Assembly: GCA_032173965.1 (NCBI GenBank)
Contig: JAVUNC010000019.1
Location: 7,502,501-7,566,500 of the forward strand
Source: Sitta carolinensis
Lineage: Eukaryota; Chordata; Aves; Passeriformes; Sittidae
Length of the DNA stretch: 64,000 nt
Direction of reading: 5' to 3'
Shown piece after piece: positions 27,537-41,200 of the stretch (its first letter is position 1; each line of letters opens with the position of its first letter). Below the pieces are notes generated by a model. That model saw nothing but the letters and a program-made list of their open reading frames with translations, did not search any database and was not told where the DNA came from. The position numbers and the translations under genes were made by a program.

Positions 27537-29794
27537 CTGCAGAAACATAAACAGCACAGGATTTAATGCTGTTACAAGATAAATCTGATCAGGTGAAACC
27601 ACAGCATTTTACAAAGTGTTTAATCCTCTTTATTAGATATTTTTCCTAGAATATAGACAACTATGAAGAAAATCCACGCTTTCAAATAAAGATGCCAAAA
27701 CACCCTTAGATAGATCAGCTAGCACGTACAGCATCTCATTTTTGAAACTGACAAGTAACCAACATTTCCAAATTTAAGAACAATATTACAAATTTATTTA
27801 TTACGAATTTAAGAACATTATTACACCTGAAACAAAACACTGGTGTGTATCTGTGTGCCTGAACACAGAGTTAGGAAAGCAAGGCAGACTTCTGATCTGT
27901 AATGCCAATCCCAAAATGCCAGCTCCTCCCAAAGAATCTATCTTTACCCAGCATATAGCTTGCTCCTGGGTGAGGCTTATTCCAAATGTAAGAGAGAATT
28001 TAATTAATGTATGCTGCATGTATAGAATATGCAAATGTGATGGCTCATATGAGTACCTGAATTAATCTGTTCAGGTTTATCTAGACACAGCCTATCCCAC
28101 GAGAGGAGGATTAAGGATAGAACCCTTTCCAAGCACGCCCCATTCCCAGAGACCCTGACTGTGACTCCCTGCATGTCCTAAGTGACAGGACAGGTTCTTG
28201 GAGTACCAGCTCCCCTGCAGTTAACCTCAACCCCAGGCCAGCTGCCCAGCCAGCAGGTACTGCCAGGCTGCTCCAGGGACACTTCTACCTACACTCTTCA
28301 GCAAAGCCATTGCTGGGGAGCTTTGGCTGTCTGCCCATTTTCAAAACCTTTGCAGAAAATAATCATCTCAGTCCTCCAAACTTGTCTCAACTGAGCCCCT
28401 GGACTCAGACATTACCAGAAGGAATGTTGCAGAGTAACACTGTACTTGTTTTAGTCCCCTCAAAACAGACTGGAAGTTCAATGTTTCCTGAGCCCCCTCT
28501 CAATGCATCTCAAAGCTAGAAAAGTATAATCCTTGCTCAGAATTTACACTGCCATTCCCAAATAATCAAAACTCTACACACTGTCTCTACTCAAACATTA
28601 CTGAAGGTTTGAGCAATTCAACACCCACCATTCATTAAAAATCTCCAATCACTCTGTAAGTAAAAATCACACCACCTTAAAAACAGGATATAGCTGGGTT
28701 AAAGTTGAGTGGGGAGTTTTGAGTTTGTACTCATGACATCAGAGATTATTTTGGTCACATCAGTCCCACAGTTGAGCCCACCAGGTGCCCTGCAAACCTC
28801 TGTGCCAACACAGAGCAGGGGCAGAGCAGTGGCAGGATGGCAAAGTGAAAGCTCAGGGGAATCTCAGGATTTCCCTTCTCAAGGTCACAGCCACTTCTGC
28901 CAGCCCAGAATGCTTGTGCAACTACAAAGCAGCAGTCCCTGGAATAACAGACTCCTAAACATATAGCTGCCAGAGAACTTGAGACACATTCATGCACACT
29001 GGATAAAGAGAAAAGAAGAAACCCACCATTTTTTAAGAGATCTAGATTGAATACCATGAACTGTATGGACAATAATATTCCAGAAGATTTCACACCAACA
29101 ATGCTACATAAAATAATGACTTTTGAGTACCCTTAAAACAACTATGATCTCTCATTTAAAATAGCCCCCGCATTTGAAAATGGAGAATTGAGATACTGTT
29201 TTTGCTAAAATAACAATGCCAAAAAAAAAAAAAAACCCAAACCCAAAAACAAAAAAACCCACACAAAGCAATAAACACCCAAATCAAACAGAAAACTCAA
29301 TCAAAACCCAAGACTGTGGCTAGACACATATAGCAACACTTTGCACTATAACCTATGCCTATTATTAGGTTACCAAGCAGAGCAGGTGATGTTTATGCAT
29401 TCTCAGTTACTCATGCTAACACCAGGCTCACTGCTAAGCACAACACTGCATTTCTGGAGGACAAAGACTGCACTCCTCCATTTCCATAAGGATCCCCCAC
29501 TGCCATGGGGACTCAGCTGCTGCAAGACACCCTAAGTACTAATAAATAAAAGCTCAAACAACAAACAGAAAAACCTCTTGAAAGTTATTTGAACTAGACC
29601 TGACACAAAAATACAAACTCCAACACACACGTAGGACAAAGAGTACAAATCATCCACTGTAAGTTGCAAATATCTTTTTCTGAGGCACTCACTCCATGTA
29701 GCACACTTTTAGCTAATCAAAATCCTGGACAGACTGTTCAGTTTTCCCAGGTACCTTTTTCACCTTCTGGTGAATCTACAACCTAACTCCTTAC
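27537..29794 (-). other. CLIP4: CLIP4 intron
   Basis: Intron of 2.3 kb with an A-rich, CCCAAA-containing simple stretch at about 29219-29268. No coding sequence is recognised. Confidence 0.75.
29219..29268. repeat. A-rich simple repeat
   Basis: Run of 15 A followed by CCCAAA-like units; low complexity, in a CLIP4 intron. Confidence 0.75.
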
Positions 29795-29913
29795 CCTAAA
29801 GGCAGGATTTGCTCCATGTTCCAGTAAACACTTGACAGCTCCTGTGCATAGGTTAAATGCAGCAATATGCAAAGCTGTTCCAAAATCAAAATCACTACAG
29901 GTGGCATCCACAT
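29795..29913 (-). CDS. CLIP4: CLIP4, coding exon 5 (ankyrin repeat)
   Basis: Exon of 119 bp, residues about 177-216, encoding VDATCSDFDFGTALHIAAFN then LCTGAVKCLLEHGANPAFR. The TALHIAA and LLEHGANP motifs are a classic ankyrin repeat helix-turn-helix and beta-hairpin loop. Ankyrin repeats mediate protein binding; the CLIP4 partner is not known to me. The acceptor is AATTGCAG and the donor AGG|GTAAGG. Confidence 0.95.
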
Positions 29914-32900
29914 CTGCAATTAAACATCACATGTGAGGTATGCAAGTCTGTTACACAAAAATTTCCCCCTAGATTCTTTGTGAGGACATTCATTTTTACA
30001 CAGTTTATGTTAACATTTACACAGACACACCATTATTTATATATCAAATGCATATGAGAAGTAATTCTACATAGAATATCAACCTTATTTGCATCTATTT
30101 ATTCCAACCTGGAAGAAGAGCATGTACTTTCACTCATTTTTTTAATAATGATGGCTTAACTTCAAAATTGCTGCTACTCAGGATGCCCAATCTACTGTGC
30201 CAAAGATTAACAAGTAACTCCAGGTTCGCAAGTAAATTAATATTTTAATGTTTCAGAAACATATTTTATTGCTTCTAGGTGTCAAACATGAAAATGAGAT
30301 GCATCTTCATCCAGTTGTTACCCTTTGTGGGCAGGCAGTAGGGCAAGGGAAAACTGATTATACATCTGACTAACACTGATTTAATTACTAATGGCCAAGA
30401 GTGAAGTAAGAGCTGGTGATTGCTATAATTTCTTTGTTTTCAAAGGATTGTAGTCTGAAGGGTCTCACACTGACAGTTTGGAAAATGGAGCACTGCATTT
30501 GACTGGAACTGATTTAACACAATATATATTTCTATCAGTTGTTCCCAATGTATCTTTCCATCTGCTATGAAGTTTTTACTGTTCTAGAAGATTGGAGTTT
30601 AAATGTCTGTTTAGTCTGAGGCTCCTCTCTTAAATTATACAAGAGAGATGTCATTTTGAGTCAAATAGGTACAGGACTGTTAATTAAAAATGCCAGCTGA
30701 TTTAATACACAAACCAAAGGACCACAAGTATCAGCAATCATGTTCCAATTTGAAATACCAGTGAGGAACATAAAACTTTCCACCTCAGGGCTGAAGAGTC
30801 TCCTCATATTTTCCAGTATCAGTCTCCATCCCAAAAAACACTAGCCCTTCTCACAATGCCCTACACAAAGTATACCCCAACTGCATCAACATCCTTATAC
30901 AGTTACACTAAATGAGCAAATAAAACATCAACATATATAGAAGATACACAGTTATAGATGTCTGTATAGACATATGAAGTTCATACACACTAATAAAATT
31001 GATTCAATTTCATAAAGATCAAAGGTAACAAATTTGCAATCAGAATTCAATGGTTTTGCAATTGCACTTATTGAACAGAAACATGAAAAAACACTGCATT
31101 CTCATGCCTCAGTCAAACTGAGAGCTAGGTGTGCAGATGTACCCTTTATACACCAAAGGTCAGAAGACACTACCAGTTTAAAACCAGCTAGAAGCTGAGG
31201 AGCTGTACACAGCCATTGAACTTCCATGGAATACAGCCAAACATCTTCTGCACACATAGGAACAAATTTGCAGAAATACTGGTCATAGCATCATCTACTG
31301 AGCCAGCAACAGTTGCATATATTCCCATTTTAAAAAACAACTGATGTGTGGTTTGGTTTTTTGAGTTAGATTGTGTGACCTCCTCAGACTTGGAAGCTTC
31401 ATGCTTAGATTTTTCTGAACAGTTCTCTTACAGCTTTGATCTAAGTAGGCATAGTAGAGGTGACAGAAAGAAAGACAAATATTACCTGGTAACTACCCCC
31501 AAACTATCTAGATGAAAATAATATACAATTTTTGTATTTAAAACCTTTAAAAATCCAAGATCAAACTAGCTCTCTGTAACAACTGAGGAGTAAATTTGTA
31601 TGAAGAATTTAACTATGAAGCATCATAAAGAAAATAGTTTAGCAGTAAATCAAAAGGAAACACCTGTGCTTCACAATGGGTGTCTCAGAGTCAGCACACC
31701 ACTGTCTTGAAAAGTTATTTATATATTAACAACCATTTTTTCTCCAGTTCAGTATGGATCCATCCAAAGCATGTTCACCTTCTACATATGTTCTTCCTTC
31801 TCTGCAAACTGCCTGATGAAGTATGGAGCTAAAATTGTTCTATTCACTCAGACTATCCATTGTTTCCATGTCACAGGGCAAATAATTTTATAAATTTCCT
31901 GAGATAAAAAACATCAGCTGCCTATCCAAGAATCGGCAACTGCTGAGACATTTAACAGGAGTGGTTTCCTTGGAAATCTGAGCGAAGTCCCTGCCCTTCT
32001 GTAAGAACTGCACAGGAAGAAAACACCAAATGCAAATAAGGTCTGAAAGGAGACCTGAACTGCTGATGCCAATTATGGAGACCAGGCTACTGAAATGGGA
32101 TGTAGACTCAACTACTGTGCAGTCTGGTTTTGTCTTTTGTTACCAACCCACACTTGTCACCTCCTAAGCAGTACCAGTAGCAGCTCTGCTTAACAATCAC
32201 CTCCATGGAGATTCAACATGTGGTAAGCAAGCCTTGGGTTTGCCTACCAGCTCTTCAAACTGTTAAGACTGAGTCCCTAGATAAAAAATCCTTTTGCAAA
32301 TTGGCACAATCAGAAGGAAATTCAGTAGAACAAATTCACATTTGTACAATTTTAGTGATAAAAAAGTTTTGCTGTCGTGACCAAATTAGAAACGAACCGT
32401 TATGGTTCAAAACCATTTCTGGATTTCCATCTGCATTAATATAAACAGGGCTCCAATTACCAATCCTTCACAGTATCACTCCAAAAGGTGTTACCTATTT
32501 ATGCCACACCAAAGTAAAATAGTTCCTTAAACAGGACCTTCTACATAGCTGAGAAATAGGGAAAATGAGCATGTCAAAATTGCCTCAGTCACAGGTTTGC
32601 CACATCCAATTGTCAAATCCCTACTACTCCTTTAACCTTCTCCCTGTATTTCAAAATATACTTCTCAATGTTTAAGCAACCTTAAAAACCACCAGATTTT
32701 ACTAGAATAGTTGTATCTTTGGTTTTCTGCAAATATTCTCTTAGTTCTCAATAACTTAAGATTTACCTGTTTGCTTTCCCAGTCTATTTGAAACTTCTAT
32801 TGTCTTGTACAAAGCTCAAGTCTAAAAACCAGCAATGGAAACAGTACAGTAAACCACTAAAAATTAGGTTAAGAGAAAAATGAACCAATGAGGCTGAACA

Positions 32901-33008
32901 AAAGAATAAGAAATTATTTATGTATAATGGATAAATGAACATCACACTTACAGCTTAAGATCTACAAAATATGAACAAGTACATAAAAACAAAGGTCACA
33001 ATGCTTAC
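29914..33008 (-). other. CLIP4: CLIP4 intron
   Basis: Intron of 3.1 kb, strongly AT-rich. I see no mobile element, RNA gene or coding segment in it. Confidence 0.75.
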
Positions 33009-33170
33009 CTTTTGGCTTTGCATTTTTCAAGATAACACTGATCAGTTCTGGAACATCAAAGTAGGCAGCATAGTGCAAGGCATTCATATTTGTCCAGCGG
33101 CTGCGTAGGCTGCTGTCAGCACCCAAATCAATGAGCTGTGTTGCAAACTTTACAGCAGTTTCAACATCAC
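33009..33170 (-). CDS. CLIP4: CLIP4, coding exon 4 (ankyrin repeats)
   Basis: Exon of 162 bp, residues about 123-176. It encodes GDVETAVKFATQLIDLGADS, then RWTNMNALHYAAYFDVPELI and SVILKNAKPK. NALHYAA and the preceding LIDLGAD are ankyrin signatures. The acceptor is CCCTGCAG and the donor AAAG|GTAAGC. Nearly identical to human CLIP4. Confidence 0.95.
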
Positions 33171-34042
33171 CTGCAGGGTAGTTTTTGTAAGGCATGCATT
33201 AGTGATTTATTTATTTGACCTGAAAGAACACACATGTTTATGTGTAACACGAAATGTACATTAAGCCCTTCAAGCTCCCAGCAGAATTATTACTACGCCT
33301 TTCTTTTTAGGATTAGGATACAGAAATCTTTGCCCTTTATCATAAAAGATGAAATTTTTAGTGTATAATAACACTGTTTTTCCCAGATTTTATGTAATAA
33401 AAGTACTGTGTTAACCATCAAACCCAGGAGTTTTAGTATCTGATAGAAGAAAAAGAATTGCACATCACAATGCTGAATTTTATGTTAAAAGATCTGCCAG
33501 CACCAGGGAAGATGACCTATGCCAGACGTCTCTCAAAATCAGAGAAGTGGGCTCAGGTTAACAAAAAACAACATAGAGAAGTTAATAGAGGTGTTCAAAC
33601 AGAGGTAAATGTGCTCTCATTTCCAGTATTTATGACCATAACAATGCAAACAAAGTTTATTGTTCTCTTCTGACATGAATGGGGTGAAAGAAACAAATCA
33701 AAAAGAACAGCCAGTCGCCTAAATGTTCTGCTGTAAGAAAACTTCAGCAAAAACTAGAGCAAACTTGCAGCTTGCACCTCAGTCTGAAACTGCCTTTGCT
33801 GCATGAAGGATCTGTTTAAGCTGGAACTACTGTGTGAAATACCTACACCACTAATCCAGCTTGCTCCCTATGGCTACAGCTGCAGTTCTACACCTTCCTT
33901 GCTGATGGCCACTAGAAGAGAGAAAACCAAGCACCAAAATAAAAAAATCTACTGCAGGGAAAAATTCTGTAGGAGTCAGTAGGATAAGCTTATGTGAGTC
34001 AATTAGGTTTTTACATCTATAATGACTTTTTTTTTTACTCAC
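33171..34042 (-). other. CLIP4: CLIP4 intron
   Basis: Intron of about 870 bp; nothing else is recognised. Confidence 0.8.
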
Positions 34043-34136
34043 CAATGCCATGAGCCCCTGATTTGCAAGTGTAATGCAGGAGGGTCATATCAGTCAGTCC
34101 ATCTCTGTCATTCACATTGCAACCCCTTTTAATGAT
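34043..34136 (-). CDS. CLIP4: CLIP4, coding exon 3 (ankyrin repeat)
   Basis: Exon of 94 bp, residues 92-122, encoding IIKRGCNVNDRDGLTDMTLL then HYTCKSGAHGI. TLLHYTCK is the conserved first ankyrin helix, and RGCNVNDRDG is the loop before it. The acceptor is CTGTCAG and the donor ATTG|GTGAGT. It begins in phase 0 after GNE of exon 2. Confidence 0.95.
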
Positions 34137-35001
34137 CTGACAGGCAAGTGGAAAACATGCACATTTTAGCTCTGGCTTATCTCTGACATCACTACTATTT
34201 CCTAAGTTATTTCAGATATACTGACTCCTGGATTCATTGCAAGGGCTAGTAACAAAGAAGCCTGACAGAAAAAACTCTTAACTGCAGAACTGAGCAATGT
34301 ACACAAACGTAATAACATCATAATTAAACTTTCAATATTTACAGACTTAAAAAATTCTTTATATTGCTTCTTCTAACATATACTTCACATGCTAAATAGT
34401 TAAGCAGTTAACTGCATGGGAAGATGATTTATGAAGCTCTGCCCTTGTTCTTTGATCTCTCAACAATTACCTGCCCCACTCCCACACACCCCAAGTTATA
34501 ATATGGTAGGGTTAATCCTCACTACACTTCCCCACATGTTCAGAAAAACCTATAATCCAGAAAATCAAATAAGAAAGAAAAATAGTAAGAAGAAAAATAA
34601 GAAAGTAGGATGGAAATACTAGAAACACATTTTGTGGCTAGGAAGTACTGCCCTTAAGGTCAGGCTTCAATGGTAGCTTCATATATTGGAGTTTGGGATT
34701 ACTGCTAAGTAGGAAACTGAAACCCAAGGTCTAACACAACTGCCTTGAGAGAAACATTGTTCATACTATCTCTGCTGTATATAAAACACTCTGAATTCTA
34801 TCCATCATCTTTCTTTTTTCAAATAAAAGCTGGCATGTGGACTACAAGGTATGATCAGTCACTACTAGTTAAAAGGTAGAAACTGTATCTGCATTTATAA
34901 TTAATTCTGCTTCTGAATGGACTGGATTTATTCACTGTCAACAATAAAACAACAAAACTGTCAGTGCTGAGAACACTCAAGGATCTTCATTTGTATCTCA
35001 C
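34137..35001 (-). other. CLIP4: CLIP4 intron
   Basis: Intron of about 865 bp; AT-rich and plain. Confidence 0.8.
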
Positions 35002-35141
35002 CTCATTCCCAATAATATCAATATTCTGCTGGACCTGTGGAACCCACTGCCTCAAGATAGCAAACAATTCAGAAACTGATGTTTTGGGGTCGAAGAGTAT
35101 TTCTTGGCATGCTGCATCATTAGGATCGAAGAAGGAAAACT
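35002..35141 (-). CDS. CLIP4: CLIP4, coding exon 2 (conserved N-terminal segment)
   Basis: Exon of 140 bp, residues 45-91. It encodes EFSFFDPNDAACQEILFDPK, then a helical stretch with LFAILRQWVPQVQQNID, ending IIGNE. This region before the ankyrin repeats is almost identical to human CLIP4, although I know of no named domain in it. The acceptor is TTAACAG and the donor GAG|GTGAGA. Confidence 0.95.
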
Positions 35142-38092
35142 CTGTTAAAAAAGAAATGAATCCTTATATAAAATCTTGACATTTAACATGCATCTAGTTT
35201 TTCAAACTCAGAGGCAAAGAATATTGGAGAGAGGCACTTCACTACTCATTACACTGGAAAAATCAGAATGCTGAATTAATTTGGAAAATTTTCTCCGACA
35301 TCTGCTCTGTTTTTCCTTCAGTACTTACATCTTGCTTATACTTCTGAAAAAGCTTTGAATCAGCAACCAATACAATGGTACTGCAAGAGTGATTTTAAGT
35401 TTAGGCAAGGAGTAACAGAGATGTGATTCTCCTAAGAAGGGGTTACTGTTGTTCAAGCCAGGCAAAGGCTGCAGGTTCCAAGCTGCTCCCAAGCACGGAC
35501 AATCCTATTGATCACTCAGGGATCAAATGCACAGATGATTTCTTCACATGTACAAAACATGTCTTTTCCTTCTTCTCCTCCCATCACAATTTACATAGAA
35601 CATACTAAAATATAAACACACACTCTAATCAGGAAGGCATTCCATGTCCTCTGCTATTTTCAATATTTCATGAATGGCTCAATCCCAGCTGGTGGCAGCT
35701 GCAGGAAACAAACACCTTCAAAAATTAAGGCACCAAACCAAGACCAGAACAAAAAAAAAAAAAAAACCAAAAACAAACAAAACAAAAAAAAAAAACAAAA
35801 ACAACAACAACAACACCCCAAAAAAAAAACACTTCTAAAAATTTTAAGCCTCATGTTCTTTCAGGCAACCCAAACTGCATGTTACAAGTGTATAAAACAC
35901 CTTACTATAAAAGTATACATCACATACACACAGGGGTGTGTGTACATCTATACGCATCCTCTATTTTAAATCTGTGGAATTTCTTCCAGCTCTGGAAAAC
36001 TATATGAAAGAATCTGAATAGCAATGGCTATGAGGAGAGGGAATGGAAGCAGAATCTACTGCCATCAGGAAACACTGAACTTTTACCCCCACTGCAGCTA
36101 TCGGGGAGTTGCCTTTTAAACAGGTTTTGGATAAATGTCCAAGTCAGCTCACACCCAGATTCAGGGCTCTCAGACAGGACAGACAGGTTAAGCAGCACAC
36201 ACCACCACCCATCTGGGTGTGACATGGCACAAACCAGCCCTGGGTGAGTCACCCCAGCCTTTCCCCAAAAACAGCACACCTGACTCCTAGATTGCATTAA
36301 CAGATAACAGCAGCACAGAGTTTGCTTCCTGGCCATTTAAGAGCTCCTCAAACTGCATGGCCTTGATTCAACGAGAATGGAAAAGGTGCACAACTTCACT
36401 GATACTTAACATGAAGTTTTATTTGCACCTAGCATATAAAAGAACTCCAAACCCTTTATTATCTCCCAGCACTACGCAAAGTGTGCTTCTTCCCTCCATT
36501 TCCCTGCATCAACATATCTACTGATTTATCCACTAATATTTACCTTCCATATAAACCACAGTTGATCTACAGCTGAAAGCTATGAAGTAAACAGACAACT
36601 AGGCAACAAGATTAAAGATCTTGCATGATATTCACAGTTCTTACTCTACTAGAAGGATTTCTAGCCACAAACCTGATCCAAATTATCTATGAGAAATGAA
36701 CTCTTACAATCAGCATGGCAGGGTAAAAATCTGAGACTGTATCAAGTATTAATAAAATAAGCACCCTAAGTGCTTAACAGGTCATTAGCTGTAGTCTTTG
36801 CAAACCAAAGCAATGCTACAGAAAATCTGTTAAAGCAACGAATCCCATAAAAGGATAGCAATAGCATCTAAATACTTTAAAATATTACTTTCTCCCCATC
36901 TATCTTTCCCAAGTATTGATTACAGTCCTCAACTGCATTAAGGAAAAAGAAATGCACTGAATGTAAAGACCAAGAATCTCTCTCTGTCGTGGTTTAACCT
37001 CCTTCACCCAGATTCAGCAATGTTACTGTTACACAGGTTACAACAATCTCCTATAAAAGGATTTTTTTTTTAATTTAATCCATAGGCAGAAACCAGGTAG
37101 AACAGACAGCAGAGAGATCATAGGGTTGTTAGAAGATACCAACAACAAAACAATGGTTAAAGAAGGCAATGGAAACTTTAAGGGATAAGAAAGGAGAATG
37201 GACTAAATCAAGGCAGTACTTAGACTAGGAGAGATAAGTGATGAGAACAGGGCTAAACCATGTACAGACACACATTTATGCACTGAAATATATCATATGG
37301 AACACTTACATTCCCAACCTGAGCTAACTTACAAAATGGATCTCGAGAATGCTGAGTCTGTCAAAGACAGAACATTACATGTATTTATTTTTCCTGAGTA
37401 CAGCTGAGTGCTCTAATCAATGCATGGGAAACAGAGGTGGAGGGAGTGATTTTTAAGGTATATAGATGCTATTAGTATCTTCTACAACATTCAAAGGCAT
37501 TATAATTGCAGCTATTAGTGAAGCTCCTTACCTACAGTGACATTTTAACACAGTATATACTGTTAGAAATTTTATTATAATTTATATGTGTGAAGACTGT
37601 TACTGAAGACAAACATTATTCTGACAGCTGATCACTTGGTATATTTTTCTACCACTCTCTTAAAAGTCTGTACCACCACAAAAATGTACACTTCAAACAG
37701 AAATATCCTCTTCTAGTACATCATTTACATGTAAAAAGCACAAAAAAAAAAGTCTAGAGGTTTCAAATGTGTAGATTAACTTCCCTTATTTACTCCAATT
37801 TTACATTTTAACACAATATCCAATTCTACACTGAGATGTGAAAGAACTACAAACATAAGCAAACATGCACAGAACTGTACAAAGGAAAAGATATCATTTG
37901 CAGTGTATGCAGTAAGAAAAATGGAAAAAGCATGGGTCTTCATCTTTCATTAAATTTAACAGAGAATCTATTCAGTAAGAAGAAAACTTCTTCTAGAAAG
38001 AAATAATTAAGAGTTGACAGCTTTTCTTAAAAGTTATTATTCAAATTTATTCTCTGCTGATCACAAATTCATTTTCTGTTTAAAGTACATAC
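35142..38092 (-). other. CLIP4: CLIP4 intron with an A-rich tract
   Basis: Intron of 2.95 kb. It contains an A/AAC-rich low-complexity stretch at about 35749-35830. Near 36987 there is a short TGTCGTGGTTTAACC string reminiscent of some avian LTR ends, too short to call. Otherwise plain. Confidence 0.75.
35749..35830. repeat. A-rich / (AAC)n low-complexity tract
   Basis: About 80 bases of A runs broken by single C and by AAC triplets; possibly a degraded retroposon tail. No element body is recognised beside it. Confidence 0.8.
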
Positions 38093-38225
38093 CACAGTCT
38101 GAAGGCATTGGTGCTGCAGCAACAGAAAAAGTAACAGACGTCTCAGAGTTTGGGAATAAGAACCGTTCTCTTTCAATGAGGGAATCTCCTTCAAAGGAAG
38201 GCTCAGGGAGATCCTCTATGGTCAT
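38093..38225 (-). CDS. CLIP4: CLIP4, coding exon 1 (start codon, N-terminus)
   Basis: First coding exon of CAP-Gly domain-containing linker protein family member 4. ATG is at 38225-38223, and it encodes residues 1-44: MTIEDLPEPSFEGDSLIERE ... SVAAAPMPSDC. The start is chosen because MTIEDLP and AAPMPSDC match human. About 14 bases of 5' UTR follow an acceptor ending at 38240. The donor is TGTG|GTATGT. From here 15 exons join in phase to 699 residues. The protein carries ankyrin repeats at about 90-230 and CAP-Gly domains at about 285-350, 475-540 and 615-690. The family binds EEY-type tails of tubulin and end-binding proteins at microtubules. Confidence 0.94.
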
Positions 38226-38239
38226 CTTCCAGAAAACCA
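38226..38239 (-). other. CLIP4: CLIP4 5' UTR part of coding exon 1
   Basis: Short untranslated stretch between the acceptor (TTCCTCCTAAAG on the minus strand, AG at 38241-38240) and the ATG. Confidence 0.6.
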
Positions 38240-41200
38240 CTTTAGGAGGAAAAAAAATCAATAAATAACCTCATTGGAAATACTCTGGATTGCTTCTGTC
38301 ATAGTAAGATATAACATGCAATGAGACTAAAATCTTAAATTTGCAAACAAACTATTACTGCCATTACATTCTTACAAACTAATAAACTGACAAAGTTTGT
38401 AGAATATGGAGTCAAGGTTAGCCAACTTCTAGTTCTGACTTGCAGCACTAAACTTGCACGCAATTAATGGAAAACATCATATTTCTCCCCAGTTTCCCAC
38501 TTGAGCAGTAAAGAAAATATTAATGCTCTGAACAGCAAACACACAGGTGATAAATGGATAAGTGTGTTTCACAGCTTTATGAAAACGTGAAGCATCAAAG
38601 TACCTGCCCTCATACTCCACATGCACACTCCCTCCCTTCACCAGGAGCAAGAACATGCTGCCAGCTACTGCTGCCTCCTCTTTTTAAATTCTCAGCTCTT
38701 TCATCTTCCCACACGCAGCTGCAGACAATTCATCACCGAGTGATTCACTCCTGGCCTCACGATTCCATCTCAGCTCCTTTCCCAGCTCCTCTCCTCGATG
38801 GTTTAAAATAGCACACTTACCACAGTGCTGTAACCTTCACCCTCCTGCTGCTTCCACTCAACTTCCCAGGCCTTACAGCAATCTAGGAGAGAGGACCAAG
38901 ACTGGACAGTTGTAGAGGTACAGGGGCAAAATCTAACAACCAGCCCAAGTTACATCCTAGTTATGGTTCACAGGTTAAGATCAGAGGAAACCTGGCTACC
39001 ACTTGTAAGATATTTTATCAGGCAAATTCACTAACAAATAACAAGAAAAATCATTATTCTTAATAGAAACAGACATGATTGCACTATCAGAGGCTACACC
39101 TCACAGCTGAAAAATTGAAATTCTGCATCTTGAATCATCATTATTAAACACTTGGGGTAAAAGCAACATTTCTAAACAACATACATTTTTATTCTGGAGA
39201 TTGCTATCCAGTGCTCTTTTCTCGGGAATTTGTTTAGTGTGCTTGACAGAAAGAAGATGTGGAGCTTCAAGGAATGTTTGTTTTTATTACATTTAATTTA
39301 CACCCAAGTAAATATGAAACACTAAAAGAAGACTTATTTTGGCTTTTGTATCTAACACACAACAGCTTTATGAGTAGATTTAGTCTGATATTTCCCCAAA
39401 TAAATCTGACACACTATGTGGGACTTCACAATCTACATGCTAATATAAAAAGGCATTTTAACAGTGGATTACAGATACTGATCTTGATGTAGCAAAATTA
39501 AAGCCTCCTTGTCTTGCCCATCATAACAGCTCACCTTGTGCTCATGTTGGAAAGGTCCACATGAAAAATGCTCATTTTTCTCTCAACTAGTTTATTTCCT
39601 TAGTCTTATACAGCTGTACAAATTCATATTCTGTCATGAAGATTAAGGAGGAGGCCACTGGAAGGACAGGACTATTTTTTCCCACAGCATTATCAAATTG
39701 CATTGGCTTACGTGTTCTTTTATTCAACAAGGCCAAAAATATCTCTAATTATTTCAATTAATATTGTCTTACAGTCAGGAAAAGTTAAGAGTTTACATTT
39801 CAATGGCTTAATAGCTGTCACAAAGATGACATTAACAGTTTTCTTGTGTGAAGGAAGAGAAAGTCCTTTAAGCTGCAAACACCTAATTAAATTGCTTTTG
39901 AAGGGCAACAGTGAAATAAATCTGCTACAATCTGATACTTCTTCAGAGGCTAGAGCAAAACAAAACAAAGCTTTGTAAAACACTTGAAACCACAAGTTTC
40001 TCACAGTTTCCTCAGTGCTCTCAGGAAATGTACAAAGGAACAAATAATATGCATGAGTATAGAAGACACGTTAGCTGAGCCTCTTAAGCTGGCAAAAGAC
40101 ACAAAAGAAATTAAAAGCTTTTTGCACAGCCCTACACTGAAGGAACAAAAGAAACACAGTGAAAAGTAGCCAGACCTGCTTGAGCATATGGTAACAGGGA
40201 AAGGTGAGATCTTGTGATGTAGGACAATGTAAGTTGTAGGAACTTGAAATCAACGGAGACATTTCAAAGTTAATACAAGAAAGAGTGTTTATGGCACACA
40301 GGAGAGCAGACTAAACAGAACACAACCTGTGCAAGTAGCCAGGGCATTTTTTATTCTGCAGGGCCAGAACAGCATCTGTATTCTGCCAGAGCAAAGCAGG
40401 CAGGCAAACAGGCCGTGCTGTCAGCTAGGCGGCACGAAGACCCAAGGGCTACAGTGCAGATGCTGACCCAGCTCCCTGAAGAATGAATTTACATGTCCAC
40501 AGGAGTGCCAACACCTCCAGGGGAAGCGTGCACACCCTCACACTGTGGGGGTTTGACCTGGCTCGAGAAATGCAGCACATGTCACGGCACTGAACCACGC
40601 GATGTCACGGGAACACGTTCTGCACCCACAACCACCTCCAGAGGCTGCCAGCTCAGCTCTAAGAGCTTCCCAGCCAGCTACCACCACACACACACACAGC
40701 TGGAAAGGCCAAGGCACAGGAAAAGGCTGAAAACTGTTTCAAAGGAAGTGAAAACCCTTCCACGCCATCCCCACAGCATCCTCATAATGACTTTTGTTGT
40801 ACGCAGAACCAAAACTGCCTGAGGTATGAACAATACCCAAGACATACTTTCCACCAAGATTCAGCTGGAAAGTCCTGGTGCAACGGAATGGGAGGCCTTC
40901 CAAGAGAGCAGTGACTTTCCTGTATCAGTAAAAGAGTCTAGAGCAGAAACTATTAGAGAAATTACATGAAAGAAAAGACAGAATTTTTCTGTTCACAGCA
41001 CTGCCAAACTGCCACTAAGCATAGTTCAGCACAGCAGAGTATCATACTTACTATTTGCCAGCCATATGTTTTTCCAACTGAATTATATCTGAAAAGGAAA
41101 ATGAAAAAACAGAAATATCAGAGGAAAAAACTTCAAAGAATCATCAGATGCACACACCCTTTTGTTGACAAAACTGAACAGCAACCACAGGTCTCTTGAT

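Noticed and set aside
36987..37001. TGTCGTGGTTTAACC string resembling the start of some avian LTRs
   Set aside because: Only about 15 bases match, with no further LTR wording, no paired end and no target duplication.
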